Of a stretch of 64,000 nucleotides of DNA, positions 61,777 to 64,000 are shown piece after piece. The stretch spans positions 62,001 through 126,000 of the forward strand of contig CAYULW010000005.1 in the NCBI GenBank assembly GCA_964445815.1, given 5' to 3'. The stretch is from CAYULW01 sp964445815 (GTDB lineage Bacteria > Bacteroidota > Bacteroidia > Flavobacteriales_E > Vicingaceae). The position numbers and the translations under genes were made by a program. The notes below the pieces were generated by a model. It did not search any database. It was not told the origin of the DNA and saw only the letters and a list, made by a program, of their open reading frames with translations. Positions within the stretch are counted from its first letter, which is position 1, and each line of letters starts with the position of its first letter.

Positions 61777-64000
61777 GTGAAAAGACTTATAGGAATACTT
61801 CTTTTGTTTTTGCTTTCATTTGCGGCAGAGGCTACGCATAACCGAGCAGGTGAAATTACCTATCGTCACGTTTCAGGCTTAGTTTATGAGATAACCGTGA
61901 CTATTTTTGCAGACCCTAATAGCCCTGCAATCGGTAGAAAGGAAATAGAAGTGGATTGGGGAGATAACACCGGTACGGATTCATTGTTCGTAGCTTCTGA
62001 AACAATCATTGTTCCTGGATTTGTTCAAAAACGAGTATGGGTGTCTAACCACACTTATCCCGGCCCCGGAGATTATACCATCAGTGTTACAGACCCAAAT
62101 CGAAATGCTGGAGTAGATAATATTAATAATTCTTCAGCCGTGCCATTTTATGTCAAAAGTTTGTTGAGAATTTTTCCAATAAGCGGCATCTATAACAATT
62201 CTCCCGTTTTGCTTAATGATCCGATTGATGATGCTTGTTTGGGTCAAACATTCATTCACAATGTAGGTGCTGTAGATAGTGACGGCGATAGTTTAGCATA
62301 TGCCATTTCACCCAGCTTTGGCCTTCAGGGGACTTTGGCTCCGGGTTATGAGTTTCCACCTGCAAGTAACCGGATTTTTGTTGATCCAATAAGTGGTGAT
62401 TTACGCTGGGAGAACCCCTCTCAATTAGGGGTATATAATATAGCAATTGAAGTTTCGGAATATAGAAATGGAGTTTTAGTTGGACGTGTGCTAAGGGACA
62501 TTCAAGTTGTAGTCTATGCTGGTTGTGATAATATCCCTCCTCGTATTTCTGTTGATCGGGAGCTATGTGTTATTGCTGGTTCATCTATTAATCTGCCAAT
62601 ACGTGCTTTTGATCAAAATATAAACGATGATGTTACACTTTCTATAACCGGTGAAATTTTTGCAACAAGTTTCCCGAATCAAGCAAATCAAATTATTAAT
62701 TCTGCATCAAATCCAACAAGCGGATCTGTCCTTTGGAATACCATATGTGACAATGTTAGAGAACAACCTTATGGAATTAGTATCAAAGCAACTGATAACG
62801 GAACTGATAGGGGATCAACTGACCTTGCTACTTTTGAAAATTCCGACATTAGGGTAATTGGCCCCCCTGTAAGCAACTTTTTGGCTCAAAATGATAAGCG
62901 AAACATTCGTTTAAGTTGGGATAATTATACATGTACAAATGCAGTAGGGTATAAAATATACAGAAGAGTAAATTTTGCTGGATATACTCCAGACTCATGT
63001 CAGAAAGGCGTGCCGGAGTCAACGGGTTATCAACTGATAAGAGAAATTAACACTTTAAATCAAACCACCTTTATTGATAATAATGATGGTTTAGGCTTAG
63101 TTCCTGGAAGGATTTATTGTTATTTGATTACCGCAGTATTTCCTGATGGAGATGAAAGTTATGCCTCAGCAGAAACCTGTAGCGAAGTGAAAATGTACAT
63201 TCCGGTTATGACTAAGGTTGATGTTGATACAACTGATGCATTAAATGGACGAATCGATATTGCTTGGTTTCCACCTGATTCTTTGGATGCGACTGCATTC
63301 CCTCCTCCATACAGATATATTGTTTATCAAATTAACCAAGATGATTCTGGGCAATTAGTAGATTCCACTAATGGACTTTACGATACGCTTTATTCGGTCG
63401 AGCGATTAAATACAGAAGATGAATTTTACTCCTATAAAGTAGACTTATTTAGTTATGGAAATGGAAAGAGCTTGGTTGGATCTTCTCCAATTTCTCAGTC
63501 AATATTTCTAACTACTTCGGGACAGGATAATCGAATAAAATTAAAATGGTCTAATAATACTTCATGGGAGAACGATTCGTTTATTGTATACAGAAAGGCA
63601 ATGGGTGAACCAGATTATATCGAAAGAGCACGTATTGATAAGGGGGAATATGTAGATTCAAATTTGACAAATGGTCTCCAATATTGCTACTTTGTTGAAT
63701 CTATAGGTCGCTACAGGTTAAGTTCTATTGATTTTCAACTGCTTAATCGTTCGCAAATTTCTTGTACTTCTCCTGAAGACTTAACCGTTCCATGTTCTCC
63801 ATTATTTCAAGTTACAGGCGATTGTAAAAATGATCAATTGACTTTAACTTGGGATAACCCTAATCTGACCTGTCCTGAAAATTCTGATGTAGTGGGATAT
63901 AAGATATTTCGTTCAGCAACTTTAGAAGGAGAGATGGAAGTATTAGATAGTGTTCAAAACCCTAATACATTGACTTATACAAATACCTTAAAGTCAGTAG
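61777..64000 (+). CDS. Giant secreted fibronectin-like protein, 3' end cut by window
   Basis: Open frame from a GTG at 61777 to the window end (741 codons, no stop). Signal peptide about 1-20 (LIGILLLFLLSFAAEA), then ATHNRAGEITYRHVSG, an N-terminal start seen in many gliding-motility-associated proteins; a PKD/Ig-like region; and from about residue 360 fibronectin-III-like repeats (LSWDNYTCTNAVGYKIYRR, VPGRIYCYLITAVFPDG, LKWSNNTSW, LTWDNPNLTC) with paired Cys. Relatives carry a CHU_C type B T9SS domain at the end, which would lie outside this window. 12 bp after mqnC, so possibly co-transcribed. Confidence 0.85.
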   Translation, partial: MKRLIGILLLFLLSFAAEATHNRAGEITYRHVSGLVYEITVTIFADPNSPAIGRKEIEVDWGDNTGTDSLFVASETIIVPGFVQKRVWVSNHTYPGPGDYTISVTDPNRNAGVDNINNSSAVPFYVKSLLRIFPISGIYNNSPVLLNDPIDDACLGQTFIHNVGAVDSDGDSLAYAISPSFGLQGTLAPGYEFPPASNRIFVDPISGDLRWENPSQLGVYNIAIEVSEYRNGVLVGRVLRDIQVVVYAGCDNIPPRISVDRELCVIAGSSINLPIRAFDQNINDDVTLSITGEIFATSFPNQANQIINSASNPTSGSVLWNTICDNVREQPYGISIKATDNGTDRGSTDLATFENSDIRVIGPPVSNFLAQNDKRNIRLSWDNYTCTNAVGYKIYRRVNFAGYTPDSCQKGVPESTGYQLIREINTLNQTTFIDNNDGLGLVPGRIYCYLITAVFPDGDESYASAETCSEVKMYIPVMTKVDVDTTDALNGRIDIAWFPPDSLDATAFPPPYRYIVYQINQDDSGQLVDSTNGLYDTLYSVERLNTEDEFYSYKVDLFSYGNGKSLVGSSPISQSIFLTTSGQDNRIKLKWSNNTSWENDSFIVYRKAMGEPDYIERARIDKGEYVDSNLTNGLQYCYFVESIGRYRLSSIDFQLLNRSQISCTSPEDLTVPCSPLFQVTGDCKNDQLTLTWDNPNLTCPENSDVVGYKIFRSATLEGEMEVLDSVQNPNTLTYTNTLKSV

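Overview
The window is chromosomal DNA of a Bacteroidota bacterium, probably a gliding, aerobic, marine-type member of the Cytophagales/Flammeovirga side of the phylum (order is inference). Supporting signs are type IX secretion (T9SS) sorting domains, a PorP/SprF-family protein, the phylum-typical neighbour pair TPR protein/DUF4292 lipoprotein, zinc-ligand-poor L32, TAnnTTTG-type promoter elements, few Shine-Dalgarno sites, low G+C and a futalosine-pathway menaquinone gene.

Layout. 0-3.1 kb: end of an envelope gene group (TPR protein, DUF4292 lipoprotein, EnvC-like murein hydrolase activator). 3.3-23.0 kb: the most striking region, eight co-directional genes with at most 20 bp between them. 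It encodes three very large phage-tail-fibre-like surface proteins (one with a tandem-repeat stalk broken by two 100-N assembly gaps, one with a peptidase S74 self-cleaving chaperone, one with a phage tail collar domain), a small strand-rich protein, a T9SS type B (CHU_C) protein, a PorP/SprF protein, a 1118-residue PD40/OmpA protein and a membrane-anchored adenylate cyclase fused to an HD hydrolase domain. 23.0-30.0 kb: scattered single genes (secreted protein, methylmalonyl-CoA epimerase, HAD hydrolase, lipoprotein, a seven-repeat propeller T9SS protein).

30.2-36.9 kb: a minus-strand operon for peptide or isoaspartyl-dipeptide use (DcuC carrier, IadA, two OprP-like porins, M14 carboxypeptidase). 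37.0-39.3 kb: two secreted lamin-tail-domain proteins. 39.4-43.6 kb: a MocR-type regulator that lacks the PLP lysine, followed by an esterase and an SLC13 carrier; matching 29-bp direct-repeat sites lie upstream of the regulator and of the esterase. 43.6-44.0 kb: a tRNA with anticodon CAT plus two copies of its 3' tail.

44.0-48.8 kb: housekeeping genes (LD-carboxypeptidase, YraN, PAP2-like, RpoN, AsnS). 48.9-55.5 kb: TetR-TolC-MFP-RND efflux operon with a 14-bp inverted repeat in front. 55.6-60.5 kb: minus-strand pdxA-yceD-rpmF-fabH-accB-accC group for fatty-acid and cofactor synthesis. 60.6 kb to the end: mqnC and the start of a giant secreted fibronectin-type protein cut by the window edge.

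My main proposal is that 3.3-23.0 kb is one surface-fibre system: fibres, their likely T9SS anchor and outer-membrane partners, a peptidoglycan-binding OmpA protein and a cyclic-nucleotide enzyme made from one transcript. The assignments rest on sequence motifs and family knowledge recalled without database searches.
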